Shown in pieces: positions 10,895 to 22,490 of a stretch of 64,000 nt of DNA. Made by a program: the position numbers and the translations under genes. The stretch lies in assembly GCF_902635505.1 (NCBI RefSeq), contig NC_045428.1, positions 430,133,106 through 430,197,105 of the forward strand, given 5' to 3'. This DNA is from Sarcophilus harrisii (lineage: Eukaryota; Chordata; Mammalia; Dasyuromorphia; Dasyuridae). Positions within the stretch are counted from its first letter, which is position 1. Each line of letters starts with the position of its first letter. The notes beneath the pieces were generated by a model. That model was given only the letters and a program-made list of their open reading frames with translations, had not been told where the DNA came from and ran no database searches.

Positions 10895-11243
10895 TCATAA
10901 ATAGAATCTATATAGCCCATTAATGTTCACAAAGGGCTTTCTATCTGCAGTCTCATTTGATCTTTACAACAACTCAGACTTGCCCAGAATCAAAGATATT
11001 ATGTCTGTAACACAATTTGAATTCAGATCTCCCTTATTTCACATCTAACATTCCATCAACTCTATTATATATAAGCTTGGGGAAGAAGGATAGCAAATAC
11101 TATATGTTTATTTTTTTTCTTTTTGGGAGGGGTGAGGGAGATGGATCTTATTAGTCTAGAAAAATCCCAATGAGAAAGGTTCTTCTTCCAAAGCAGATAA
11201 ACACCTGCTGTAAAGATTTACATTCTCTACAATTTATATTCTC
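10895..11243 (-). repeat. MIR/THER1 SINE, antisense, left of an L1 insertion
   Basis: AAAGGGCTTTCTATCTGCAG, CTCATTTGATCTTTACAACA, ATTTGAATTCAGATCTCC and TTCCATCAACTCTATTA (10,895-11,075) are the antisense MIR/THER1 core. The stretch from 11,076 to 11,243 is less clear. MIR-like sequence reappears after the L1 insertion at 11,921. Confidence 0.55.
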
Positions 11244-11256
11244 AAAGAGTAGCCTG

Positions 11257-11920
11257 TGATACAATATCTCAAAGAGATCATAAAAAGGAGGATAGGACCA
11301 AATGTGCACAAATGTATTAGCCTTGTTTGTAGTGGCAAAGAACGGGAAACTGAATGGATGTCCATCGTTTGAGGAATGGCTACATAAGTTATGGTATGTG
11401 TATGTTATGTAATATTATTCTGTAAGAAATGATCAGCAGGATTATTTCAGAAAGGCCTGGAGAGACTTACATGAATTGATGCTAAGTGAAATGAGTAGAA
11501 CCAAGAGAACATTGTGCACAGTACAGCAACAAGATTATATGATGATCTTGGACCTGGTTCTTTTCAACAATGAGGTGATTAAGGCTGATTCCAAGAGACT
11601 TGTGATAGAGAAAGCCATCTGCATCCAGAAAGAGGATTAAGGGGACTGAATGTGTATCACAACATAGTATTTTCATTTTGTTGTTTGCTTGCTTTTTTTT
11701 TCTTTCCCATTTTTTAAATTTGATTTTTTTGTGCAGCATGATAAATGTGAAAATATGTATAGAATTGCACATGTTGAATATATATTGTGTTATATGCTAT
11801 CTAGTAGAAAGGATAGAGGGAAGAAGGAGAAAAATTTGGAAGAAAATTTTTACAAATGTCAATGTTGAAAACTAGCTTTGCATGTATTTTGAAAATTAAA
11901 AAAACATAGTTTTTCAAAAA
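11257..11920 (+). mobile_element. 5'-truncated L1 with target-site duplication
   Basis: A marsupial L1 3' end. It begins within the last part of ORF2 (AACTGAATGGATGTCCATC, then CATGAATTGATGCTAAGTGA) and runs through the 3' UTR to an A-rich end. The 13-bp sequence AAAGAGTAGCCTG flanks it at 11,244-11,256 and 11,921-11,933. Reading frames are decayed. It carries no full protein domain, only the ORF2 C-terminal tail region. Confidence 0.92.
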
Positions 11921-11933
11921 AAAGAGTAGCCTG

Positions 11934-12030
11934 AGATGAGGCATGACTTGCCTAGGGTGATATAGGGCAAAATGTGGCAGAAAGTATTCCTGACTCTGAG
12001 ATCAGCTCTCCTCTACAATATGCTGTCTTT
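11934..12030 (-). repeat. MIR-class SINE, right part
   Basis: GACTTGCCTAGGGTGATATA and CTGACTCTGAGATCAGCTC form antisense MIR sequence. With the similar material left of 11,244 it suggests that the L1 landed in an old SINE. Confidence 0.5.
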
Positions 12031-12034
12031 AGAA

Positions 12035-12120
12035 GGGGTGGGAAAACTTTTTCCTGCCAAGGGCTATTTGGATATACAGCCCATGGGCCAGATATTCCTC
12101 ACTCCTGTTCTACAGTGATG
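12035..12120. repeat. Possible DNA-transposon fragment
   Basis: GGAAAACTTTTTCCTGCCAA, then a GGGCTATTTGGATAT block and CAGCCCATGGGCCAGATAT. I remember similar GGGCCATTTGGATATT sequences as a common marsupial interspersed repeat, probably hAT-type. Family not certain. Confidence 0.4.
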
Positions 12121-12735
12121 ATAAAGTGGGGGAAAAAAACAGATACAGTTTAAGAAACTTTGGGATTGTCAGAATAATATAAACATGCAATTTATTCTCT
12201 TCTGTTTATTACACATGGTGTTTAACTTGACAGATGTAACACTTGAGGGTTCTTTTTGTGGAGAAACCTGCCTGAATCAGAGAGTTTTTCTGTAGAAGGA
12301 CAACTGAACTCCAAAGAACAAGTCAGCCAGTCAGCTGCTTGGCCAGTTATCTTTAAATTCCCATCCTCCTTTGTCTAGATTTTCAGTCAGACAAGAATGC
12401 AAAAAACACGGCCATCCTGCAAGAGAAATACATGCTAATTTTTGTCTGAGCCTTTTCTCTCCTTTCCAAGATCCCCTTGGACTTGTCCTAAGCAACCAGA
12501 TTAGAGAAAGTCCTTTGATCAAGAGTCAAGAAATAAAAACTGGTACTCCAAAATCTCCAAATGAGGGGAATTTTTTTTCTCCTGAGGAATGGAGGAAAAA
12601 TATTCATAACTGAATCTAGAAGTCATCTACTCATGTCACTCAATGTAGATTCATTTTCGACAATATACAGTGTTCACTGTTCTTACCCAAGCTTCAAGGT
12701 GATACAGTAGATATCCTCTTTGGTCAGTTTTTAGT
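12121..12735. other. No gene seen
   Basis: Unique-looking. Overlapping frames at 12,331-12,522 (minus) and 12,371-12,613 (plus) are mutually exclusive and show no domain. No clear splice-bounded exon. Confidence 0.4.
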
Positions 12736-12925
12736 AAAAAGATCCCTGAACTTAACATCAAATGAATTGGTTTGAAATCCATCATTTGTTAGCTCTTGAA
12801 CAAGTTATTTAATCTTGAGATACAGTTTCATAATCTGTAAAATGGGAATAACATTATCACTTACCTCATGGGGTTGTGATAAGAATGAAATTGGAACAAT
12901 AATATGCTACCTTTCTCAGAAGGTG
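12736..12925 (+). repeat. MIR-class SINE
   Basis: AATTGGTTTGAAATCCATCA, AACAAGTTATTTAATC, CATAATCTGTAAAATGGGAA and CTCATGGGGTTGTGATAAG follow MIR order. Confidence 0.7.
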
Positions 12926-13039
12926 ATTATGAAGAAAGTACAATGTAAATATGACCTCTAAGTTACCTTTGAATCATATCTCAGAATGTGTAGTGAATAA
13001 GAATCTTGATAATAACTTGGAATTTTAGATTCACTCCCA

Positions 13040-13150
13040 ATGAAGGTGGTGCAAATGCAAGGGTACTATAAGATTCAAATGAGACAGTGCATGTAAAGCA
13101 TTTGTAAATTGTAGTGCCATAAAATTACCAATTATTATTAATGTTTCTTA
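13040..13150 (+). repeat. MIR-class SINE 3' part
   Basis: AGATTCAAATGAGACAGTGC, ATGTAAAGCATTTGTAAA and AATTATTATTAATG match the 3' third of MIR. A short (ATT)n lies just downstream at about 13,160-13,178. Confidence 0.6.
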
Positions 13151-13179
13151 TGGGAGCAACCATTATTATTATTATTAAA

Positions 13180-13965
13180 ATGTATACCCATATACTTCAA
13201 AGTTTAGTCTGCATTATCCATATTTTCTTAAGTAATTTTCTTGTAAATAATCAAACAACCAATCAAGCATTAACTTGTATTGATGATTTCTAAGGTATTT
13301 ATGTTCATATTGAAAATTTAATAATCAACTTCCTCAAACATTAGATATAGAAAATCTATATCCCATTTCCTTTTTTATCTTCCACTAAAACTTCAGTTCA
13401 GTCACGATTACAAAACACTCCATTTCCAATTTTTTTGAACCTGTCCTCCTGGGTAGAAGCTGAGTCCTTGGCCAGGTGCTATGAAATAAGAAAGAGATGC
13501 TCAATGACCAAAAGTATACTAATAAGGTATTCCAGGCAAACATTCCCCAACAGTAAATACCTGGAAACCAGTACACAATGAGATGGAACTTTTCTCCTTG
13601 AATTGTGTCAGAAAACTTGGATCTCAAGTAAACGGAACTCTCCTGCTCGTCCAAAGTCAAATATTGTTCTGTTGCTCTTGTAGATTTCCAAGGTAATTCA
13701 CTTTCCTCAGTAATTGGATATCAGTATCCATAGAAGAGAGAATACCTAGCCAAGTGTGGATATGTTTCAATGAAGTTTGGGATTTGTGTGTAACATTTTC
13801 CATGCTCAGTTGAGTAGTTGTTAGAAATAGAGAAGCTATCTGATGAAAAATGACCCTTAAAGAGACCATTTTATAAAGACCTACATTGACTTTCTCAAAT
13901 TTAAAAATGACTATAGGTAACTTACCTTTGTTGCAAGTATAGCTTAGGGACAGCTAGGTGATATT
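13180..13965. other. No gene seen
   Basis: Unique-looking sequence. Two neighbouring minus-strand frames at 13,385-13,660 and 13,657-13,869 (91 and 70 codons) have no recognisable domain. They could be chance or a very degraded element. Confidence 0.4.
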
Positions 13966-13969
13966 GTCT

Positions 13970-14107
13970 AGATCTACACTAAAACCTAATATTTATAAGG
14001 CACCTTTGACTTTTTAAAAGCTCTTTCACATCTACAATTTTATTTCATCTTTACATTATTCCTGTAACGTAGAGGATAGATATTCTGGAGATGAGAAGTT
14101 TTAAGGG
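13970..14107 (-). repeat. MIR/THER1 SINE, antisense
   Basis: AATATTTATAAGGCACCTTT, AAAGCTCTTTCACATCTAC, a TTTATTTCATCTTTACA block and GGAGATGAGAAG follow the antisense THER1/MIR order. Confidence 0.6.
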
Positions 14108-14457
14108 GGTATGATCCTATGATCTTCAAATATTCGAAAGATTATCATGTAAAAAAAGAATTAAATTTAATCTTTTTGGTCCCATAGGGCAGAACTAGAA
14201 CTGAAATAGGAAGAAAGAAGAAAGATATGAGCTCAATATAAAGAAAAGCTTCATAACGTGTAGAATTGTTCAAAAGTATAATAGATTACCTCAGAATACA
14301 GTATGCCTGTCAGGACCGGGGATAGGGAAAAAGGATCTTCAGTTGAAGTTGAATGATTATTTATTAGGGGTGTTGTCAATGGGATGTAATTTTTTTTTAG
14401 GAGGGAGCAATTAGATTACATCTGAGATCATTTACAACTGCGTAGGTCTATGACTTT
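14108..14457 (+). repeat. CR1/L3 LINE 3' end
   Basis: Block order matches the sense 3' terminus of CR1/L3: a CAAATATTCGAAAG start, GGTCCCATAGGGCAGAACTA, a GAAAAGCTTCATAACGTGTA region, AGATTACCTCAGAATACAG, and a terminal GTCTATGACTTTT resembling the ATTCTATG end. Length and order are good while identity is low, so this is an ancient copy. Confidence 0.65.
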
Positions 14458-14486
14458 TAAATTTAACTGTGAAAAAGATCTATGAA

Positions 14487-15600
14487 GGGGGTAAAGCCAA
14501 GATGCTGGAGTAGGGGAAGGGAACATTATAGCATAATTTTCCCAACATTTCCTTGATTTTAACATCCCAACTTGAATTCTGGAGTGGCACAATCAACAAG
14601 CCCAAGACAGTTTTGGAAGTTGGAAGAAGTTTATGATACTGGGATGAGGTCAGCCCAGAGTGCTGGTGGTGGCAACATCAGCTGTGGGCCTTGGAGTCAA
14701 CTACAATAGAACAGAAACTGCTTGTGGAGCTCAGACCAGATAAAGTAAAAGAATAGAACAACTAGTGAGAAAGAGATTACAAGGGACCTTTGTAATAACA
14801 CCGGGAACAGAACAAGGTATTGTTTGGCAACTCCATTGCCTATACACAGTTCCCTGTTATAGTTCCAGGGCAGAGAAAAATGCTTACAGTGGGAGGAGAA
14901 CAGGGACCCTCCCATGGTAAGGACCAGAGCATGGACAAGGAAAATAGTGACCACACTGCTTCTTGGATCACACTAGTTTGGAAGCACTGAACAATTAGTC
15001 CCCAGAATAAACAGTGAAAACAGCAGTATAAAGAAGCCTAAAGATTGGCACAATGCCTCATATGACTCTATCCCACCAAGTAAACAAAGTACAACTTTAA
15101 TGTAAAGCTCAAAATGAAGAAATAGGATTGAAAATAAGTAAACACAAAAACCCCTAACCATTAAAAGCTACTATGTTGAAAGAGAAGATAAAGATACAAA
15201 CTTAGGAGAAGACAATGACATGAAAAGAGTCACAAGCAAAGTCTCAGAGAAAAAAAATGCTAATTGAACATAAGTTCAACAATAATAACTGAAATAGTTT
15301 CTTTTAAAAAGCAAAAAAATTAAAATGAAATGAAAATGGTAGAGGAAAAATTGGGGAAAGAAATGATTGATACAAGAAAATCCTGCAAAGTTTGGCAAAA
15401 GAGGCACAAAAATACTGAATAAAAAAAAAAAACTAAACCTTAAAGAATAGAATTCAGATAACTCCATAAAAATTAGAAGTGGGCAAATTGAAACTAATGA
15501 TGCCTTGAGACCTTAAGAAACAAAACAAAACAAACAAACAAACAAAAAACATGAGAAGAATGGAAAGGGTCCATGAAATTAATTTGTCTAATATCTCTAT
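14487..15600 (+). mobile_element. L1 5' UTR and ORF1 region, 3' part missing
   Basis: Starts GTAAAGCCAAGATGCTGGAG, the hallmark first bases of a mammalian L1 5' UTR. It continues through the UTR (CTGGGATGAGGTCAGCCC) into ORF1-like sequence that can be read as decayed coding (YYVERED-like near 15,170; GKEMIDTRK-like near 15,355). It stops near 15,600 with no ORF2 or poly(A) in this orientation. On its right it abuts antisense ORF2 sequence of another or the same element. Many frame breaks. Confidence 0.7.
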
Positions 15601-15604
15601 TTAA

Positions 15605-17258
15605 CACCTCAAAAAACTGAAATGCCAATTAATTTACTCATATAATTATGAATGGTTTTAATTTCATCATCTGAAAATGGTCTGTTCATATCCTTTGACC
15701 ATTTATCAATTGGGAAATGACTTGTATTCTTATAAATTTGACATGGTTCTTTATATGTTTTAGAAATGAGACCTTTCTCAGAAATACCAGCTGTAAAGAG
15801 TTTCCCCCAGCTTTGTATTTCTCTTTTAATCTTGTTTCTGTTGGGTTTTTTTGGCAAAACTTTTTAAATTTAAATTATCCATTTTACCTTTTATAATGTT
15901 CTCTAGTTTTTTTGGTCATAAATTCCTCCCTTCTCCAAAGATCTGATTGGTGAATTAACCTTTGTTCTAATTTGTTTATGGTATCATCCTTTATGCCTAA
16001 ATCATCCATCCATTTTGATTTTGTTTTGGTATGGGATGTGAGATGTAGGTCTATGCTGAGTTTCTGACTTTTTATTATTTCCAGCAAATAGTGAGTTCTT
16101 ATGCCAGAAGCTGGAATTTGGAAGTTTATCAAATATTAGATTGGTTGAGGCTTTGATTATTGTGTCCTGTGTAAATCTAATCTATTCCATTGATACATTG
16201 CTCTATTTCTTAATCAGTACTAAATGGTTTTAGTGACTGCTGCTTTATAATATATTTTTAAGTTTGGTGAGGCTAAGCCTCATCCATTATATTTTTTTTT
16301 CCATAAATTCCCTTGATATGCTTGATCTTTTGTTCTTCCAGATGAATTTTGTTATTATTTTTCTAGTTCTATACAATAATGTTTTGGTAGTTTGATTGGT
16401 ATGGCACTGAACAAGTAGACCAATTTAGGCATAATTATCATTTTTATTATATTAGCTTAGCCTAGCCAGGAACAATTGATATTTTTCCAGTTGTTTAGAT
16501 CTGACATTCTTTATGTGAGAAGTGTTTTGTAATTGTATTCATATAGTTCTTAGGCTTATCTTGGCAAGAATACCTGCAAATATTTAATTTTGTTTACAGT
16601 AATTTTAAATAGAACTTCTCTTTCTATCTCTTGCTGATGGGTTTTTTCAGTAATATATACAAATGCTGATGATTTGTATGGGTTTACTTCATATCCTGCA
16701 ACTTTGTTAAAGCTGTGAATTGTTTCCAGTAGGTTTTTGGATGGTTTTCTAGGATTTTTCTAAATATATGAGCATAACATCTGCAAAAAGTGATAGTTTT
16801 ATTTTCTCATTGCCTATTCTAATTCCTTTCATTTATTTTTCTTTTCTTATTGCTAAAGTTAATATTTCTAGTACAGTATTGAATAATAGTGGTCATAATT
16901 GACATTCTTGTTTCACCCCTTATCTTACTGGGAATGCATCCAGCTTCTCTCCATTAAAAATAATGCTTGCTGTAGCTTTGAGAAAGAAACTGCTTACTAT
17001 TTTAAGGAAAGCTCCCTTTATCCCTATGCTTCCTAATGTTTTTAATAGAAATAGGTGCTGTATTTTTTCAAAAGTTTTTTTCTGCATCTATTGAGATTAT
17101 CATATGATTTCTATTGGTTTTGTTATTGATATGATTGATTGTGGTAATAGTTTACCTGATATTGAACCAGTTGTGCATTCCTTCTATAAATCTCACTTGG
17201 TCATAGTGTATTATCCTGTTGATAAGTTGTTGTAATTTATTTGCTAATAATTTATTTT
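15605..17258 (-). mobile_element. Old L1 ORF2, antisense, left part
   Basis: Reading the minus strand gives the ORF2 C-terminal domain and then, further right, the reverse-transcriptase core. A 15,609-15,857 frame includes DMNRPFSDDEIKT, typical of L1 ORF2. Near 16,770-16,800 the FADD catalytic motif is present as LFADVMLIY, so the second aspartate is lost. Near 17,060-17,105 HMIISIDAEK (motif A region) is readable. The element is interrupted at 17,259 by a younger L1 and resumes at 18,035. No 3' UTR or poly(A) of this element is present at its left edge. Confidence 0.9.
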
Positions 17259-18034
17259 ATTTTATTTTTATTAAAGCTTTTCATTTACAAAACATATGCA
17301 TGGGTAATTCTTTCAACATTGACCCTTGCAAAACCTTTTGTTCCAAATTTTCCCCCCTTCTCCCCACCCCCTCTTCTAGCTGGCATGTAGTCCAATACAT
17401 GTGAAATATGTCAAAATACATGTTAAATATAATATATATATATATGTATATATACACACATACACACACACACACATATTTATACTGTTATCTTGCTGCA
17501 CAAGAAAAATCAGATCAAGAAGGAAGAAAAAGAAAAACTGAGAATGAAAACAAAATGCAAGTTGTTGTGGTCCACACTCTTTTCTCACAATTCTCTCTCT
17601 GGGTGTAGATGGCTCTCTTTATCAGTGAACAAGTGGAATTGGTTGAGTCATCTCTTTGTTAACAAGAGCCACATCCATCAGAACTGATCGTCATATAGTC
17701 TTTTTGTTGCCATGTATAATGATCTCCTGGTTCTGCTCATTTCATTTAGCATCAGTTCATGTAAGTCTCTCTAAGCTTCCCTGAAATCATTCTGCTGGTC
17801 GTTCCTTATAGAACAAGAATATTCTATAACATTCATATATCATAATTTATTCAGCCATTGTCCAATTGATGGACATCCACTCAGTTTCCACTTTCTTGCC
17901 ACTACAAGCAGGGCTGCCACAAACACTTTTGCACATGTGCATTCCTTTCCTTCCTTGAATGTCACTTTGGTATATAATCCCAGTAGAAACACTGCTGGAT
18001 CAAAGGGTATGCACAGTTTGATGACTTTTTGAGC
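17259..18034 (-). mobile_element. Younger L1 3' end nested in an older L1, with TSD
   Basis: Antisense L1 3' UTR and ORF2 tail. On the plus strand it starts with a T-rich poly(A) complement, then CATATGCATGGGTAATTC, an internal AT/CA microsatellite, ATTTCATTTAGCATCAG and GATGGACATCCACTCAG. It is flanked by an approximately 19-bp duplication beginning ATTTGCTAAT (17,239-17,258 and 18,035-18,053, with one mismatch). The older ORF2 is continuous once the insert is ignored. 5'-truncated in ORF2. Confidence 0.92.
17429..17480. repeat. (AT)n(CA)n compound microsatellite
   Basis: TATATATATATGTATATA followed by ACACACACACACACAT, inside the L1 3' UTR. It generates spurious IYIYIYIY/THTHTH peptides. 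Confidence 0.93.
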
Positions 18035-18902
18035 ATTTGCTAATATTTTATTTAATTTTTTTAACATCAATATTCATTAGGGAGATTGGCCTCTAATTTT
18101 CTTTCTCTGTTTTGTCTCTTCCTAGTTTAAGTATCAGTGCTGCATTTATGTCACAGATGAAATTTGGCAGGACCCCTTCTTTATCTTTTTTCTCACATAG
18201 TTTACATAATACTGGAATTAATTACAAGAGTATTGGAATTTCTTAAATGTTTGGTAGAATTCACTTGTAAATCCATCTGGTCCTGGAGATTTTTTTCTTA
18301 GGGAGCTCATTAATGACTTGTTCAATTTCTTATTCTAAAATGAGACTAATTTATTAAAGTAATTAGATAAATTAAAAATAATTTATTTCCTCTTCTGTTA
18401 ACATGGGCAATTTATATTTTTGTAAATATACATCTATTTCAGTTAGATTAGATTACCAGATTTCCTGCCATTCAGTTTGGGCAAAATAGCTCCTAATTAT
18501 TGCTTTATTTTCTTTGTCATTGGTGGTAAGTTCACTCTTTTCGTTTTTGATGCTAGAGATTTGGTTTTGTCTTTTTTTTTTTTATCAAATTAAACAAAGA
18601 TCTATCTATTTTATTGTTTTTTATTCAGAAAACCAAATCTTAGTTTTATTTATTAGTTCAATAGTTTTCTTAATTTCTATTTTATTAATCTTTCCTTTGA
18701 ATTTCAGAATTTCTAATTTGTATGTAATTGGAGTTTTTAAATTTGTTCTTTTTCTAACTTTTCCAGTTGCATGCCTAATTCACTGATACCCTCTTTCTAT
18801 ATTTTACTCATGTAGCTATTTAGAGACATAAAATTTTCCCTAAGAACTGCTTTGGCTGCATCCCATAGGTTTTGGTATGTCGTTTCATTATTGTCATTCT
18901 CT
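18035..18902 (-). mobile_element. Old L1 ORF2, antisense, right part
   Basis: Continues the interrupted ORF2 toward its N-terminal side. Plus-strand landmarks are CATTAGGGAGATTGGCC, AAATCCATCTGGTCCTGGAG (antisense of the conserved PGPDGF-type reverse-transcriptase segment) and TTTGGCTGCATCCCATAGG. It stops near 18,902 where the 3' end of another antisense L1 begins. Confidence 0.88.
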
Positions 18903-20960
18903 TGAATTCCAAATTCTTTATCTCCCATTCCCCTTCCTCACTCACTGAGAAGGCAAATGACATACTACTAATAATACATGTTAAGTCATGAAAAGCATTT
19001 TTTCATATTAGCCATGTTGTAAACAACAAAGAGGCAAAAAAAAAATAATGAAAATGAAAAAAAAAGTATACTAGAATCTTCATGTAGGGCTCATCAATTT
19101 TCTCTCTAGTGGTGGATACCATTTTTCACCCTGTGCCCCTTGGAATTTTTATAATTTTTAATTTATGAAATAACAGACATTTTTATAATAGAATAAAAGA
19201 AGTGATTACATATGAAGCTGCAAATCTATTATGTACAAGTTGATATTCTTTTAAAATATATAATAAAGTTATGTAACTTTCTCTTCCTCCACCTCATTTT
19301 TCCCTCTTTCACCTTATCCTACAGATGTTCTTGGATCATTGTATTGAGTGTAGTAGCTAAGGCTTTCACAATACATCATTCCAAAACTATGGTTATTACG
19401 GATAATGTTCCCCTGGTTGTGCTCACTTTACTTTGTATCAATTCATATAGCTTCTCCCAGGCTTTTCTGAAACCATTTTAATCATTTCTTAAAGCTCAAT
19501 AATATTCCATCACAATTTCATATCACAATTTGTTTAGTCATTTCCCAATTTTTGAGCATCCCCTCAATTTCTAATTCTTTGGCTCCACAAAAAGAACAGT
19601 TATGAATATTTTTGTACCTGTAGATCCTTTCTCCTTTTCTTTCACATTCTTGGGATATTGGCCTAGTAATGGTATTGCTAGGTCAAAGGGTATGAACAGT
19701 TTTGTAACCTTTATACGTAGTTTCAAATTCTTTTCTAGTAACGTTGGACCAGTTCTCAACTTCAGTAATACTGCATTAATATTCCATTTTTTCCATATTC
19801 CCTCCAATGTTTGCCATTCTCCTTTTCTATTATGGTAATCAATTGATAAGTGTGAGCTAGTATCTCAGAATTGTTTTATTTTTATTTTCTCTCATCAATA
19901 GTGTATTAGAACATTTTTTCAAGTGACTATTGATAACATTGAATTCTTCTCTAAACTGTCTGTTTATATCCTTTTGCTGTGTATCAATTGGAGAATGACT
20001 AAAATTTTTATAGATTTGTCTCAGTTCACTGTATATTTGAGAAAAGAGGCCTTTATCAAAGAAACTTGCTGTAAATGGCTCTACCTCCCAGTTTTTTGCT
20101 TTCCTTCTCATTTTTGATGCATTGGTTTTGTTTGTGCAAAAATTTTAAAATTTCATATAATGAAATTTGTCCATTTATTTTGCATGATCCTCTATCTCTT
20201 TTTTGGTCACAAAGCTTCCTGTATTCATAAATTTGAGAGGTAAATTTTTTCTCATAATTTGCTTATGATATCACTATGTCTAAATCCTGTACTCATTTTG
20301 CCCTCATTTAGTATATTGTGTGAGATTATTGTGTCTACTTTTTACCAAATTGTTTTCTAATTTTCCTAGAAATTGTTATCAAATGATGAGTTCTAATTCT
20401 AAAATCTTGGATCTTTGGGTTTATCAAATAATAGACTACTATGGTCATTTACTATTATTGTATATTGTTTACCTAATCTATTGCCCCGCTCCACCATTCT
20501 ATTTTTTAGCCCATACTAGATTGTTTTGATAATTACCATGTGATATAATTCAAAGTTTTGTATGACTAGGTCACCTTTCTTCACATACCTCCCCCCATTG
20601 ATTCCTTTGAGATTCTTGAACTTTTGTTTTTCCAGATGAATTTTCTTATTATTTTAGCTCTATAAAAGAATTATTTGCTAGTTTGGTTGGTATGGCACTG
20701 AATAAACAGGTTAATATAAACAAGATAGACATTTTTATCATATTGGCTCACCATACCCATGAACATCTAATGCTTATCCAATTATTTTCCTATCTTTATT
20801 TGTGTAAAAAGTATTTTATAATTTTGTTCATATAATCCCTGGGTTTTTCTTGGCAGGTAGACTTGCAAGTATTTTATATTGTCTGAAGTTATTTAAATGG
20901 AATTTCTTTTCTATATCCTCTTAATGGTTTTGTTGGCTATTTTTACTTATTTTATTAAAT
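18903..20960 (-). mobile_element. Antisense L1: 3' UTR and ORF2 C-terminal half
   Basis: Begins on the left with L1 3'-UTR sequence (CTCACTCACTGAGAAGGCAA, then CATATTAGCCATGTTGTAAA) and proceeds through the ORF2 C-terminal region. The minus-strand frame at 19,857-20,111 reads DINRQFREEFNVINSHL, and the frame at 19,571-19,807 reads LFIPFDLAIPLLGQYPK, both standard L1 ORF2 tail motifs. It ends near 20,960 before the FADD motif. Several stops and frameshifts. No target-site duplication was found. Confidence 0.85.
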
Positions 20961-21425
20961 ATTTCCTTATTACATTTTTATCTGGGTTCTAGAGAGTATT
21001 GACTTACTCAGCCTGGTATATTTGATATAATAATAATAATTTGATATTGATAAGCTCTATGAAACTTTTTACTTTTAGATACTATGATCTATTACTTTTT
21101 ACTTTGGATAAATGGAAGCAATATAGGAAAAATTAAATTATTTAATTAAATTATGGAATTACTTAGTGAGAATGCCATAAAAGGAACCCAGATCTCCTGT
21201 TTATTAAATCATCATTTGTCTTCCTGTATTATCTATCAATTGCTTCCCCAATTTTGGACACTTAGAAGCAACTTAAAGCCATGTTTATTATTGTTGTTGC
21301 TGTTGTTGTTATTATTCAAAAAATGACTGCATTAGAATATGAACATAGATAAGGATTGGACTTGTGATTTCATTGATATAGTCAAGTTACCTCCTGGGTG
21401 ACCTCTAGCAATGCTAGTGGTTATA
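20961..21425. other. No gene seen
   Basis: AT-rich, with short (AAT)n near 21,030-21,045 and (TTG)n near 21,290-21,315. A weak MIR-like stretch may lie at 21,150-21,250 but could not be supported. Confidence 0.4.
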
Positions 21426-21585
21426 TTCTATGAGAGGTTATTTAAATGAGAGCTTAAATGATTTGTCCAGGGTAACACAGATTTCATTATTTATGGCAAA
21501 TTTAGCTGAAGATAATATCTGTAAAACTTTTAGTACAATGCCTGACATATAGTAAATAGGTGCTCAATAAATGCTTGGTTCCTTC
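21426..21585 (+). repeat. MIR/L2-type SINE remnants
   Basis: ATTTGTCCAGGGTAACACAG near 21,461 reads as an antisense MIR core. From 21,510 AATATCTGTAAAACTTTTAG, ATGCCTGACATATAGTAAAT and AGGTGCTCAATAAATGC form a sense MIR/L2 3' end. These are probably two fragments. Confidence 0.55.
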
Positions 21586-21619
21586 CTTCTCTGAAGGGTT
21601 GCCTCCCATAATAATACTA

Positions 21620-21815
21620 ATCTGATGTGTCTAGAACTTTCCGCAGTTCATCTGATCAATGCAAGAAATATGCTATAAAAGTATTATAATTATCATAATT
21701 TCCATTTTATAGATGAAGAAATAAAAGTTAATCTAGTTTAGGCAGAGCTAGTATTTGAGGCTGAGTCTTCCAGCTCCTAATTTCTGTCCTCTTTTTAGTT
21801 ATATCACACACCCTT
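21620..21815 (-). repeat. MIR-class SINE, antisense
   Basis: TTCATCTGATCAATGC, CATTTTATAGATGAAGAAAT, GGCAGAGCTAGTATTTGAGG and CAGCTCCTAATTTCTGTCC follow the antisense MIR order. Confidence 0.7.
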
Positions 21816-22490
21816 ACTAAGATGAGACAGGTAGATGAAGGACTTGTCCTTCATCCATGTACATTCACTTTAGAAACAAAAGAAGAGTTTAAGCACAACA
21901 TATGTTCAGTCCCAGATATTATAAGCTTAATTGTAGTTGGAAAATTCCTTGACAGACTTCCAGGAAATTTCAAAATTTTTCAGCAGTGCTCCTTTTAACA
22001 TAAATCTGTCTACAATTTTTGGAGTTCTCCCTATGTCAGTTGCTGAGAGTGGGATTTTCAAAACCTCCTGTCCTCTAAAATCAGTCATTGTAATTTGACT
22101 CATGCTCAAATAAAAGCAGCTGCTATCAAATTTTTAAGAAAACTTGTTCATCTAGAATTTACAAGGGAGGAAACCTATTTGTATAAGAATATCCTGCTTT
22201 ATCTTTGACTTCTTCTATTGTCACTAATGATGACATTGCTAGAGACACTATGATTAGCTGCCACAACTCTGAGAGAACAGTGTCTCTGCTGCAAATGTCA
22301 TTTTGGGATCTAAGGATCAAAATAACTCTCTACTTATTTGTGACTTTAATCTTAATCTTATCTAAGAATCCTTAGTTGTTTGTATTTTAGAAAATGGTCA
22401 GCCTTCTATACCCTATACTCAGCAATTTACCCAGAAAATACCAAAAACTAGTGCAATGCATAAGTTGAAGATTCCTTTTGCAATCCATCC
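21816..22490. other. No gene seen
   Basis: Unique-looking sequence. A 60-codon minus-strand frame at 21,927-22,109 has no recognised family. Confidence 0.4.

Noticed and set aside
13385-13869. Two adjoining minus-strand frames as a split gene
   Set aside because: They overlap by four bases in different frames and neither resembles a known protein.
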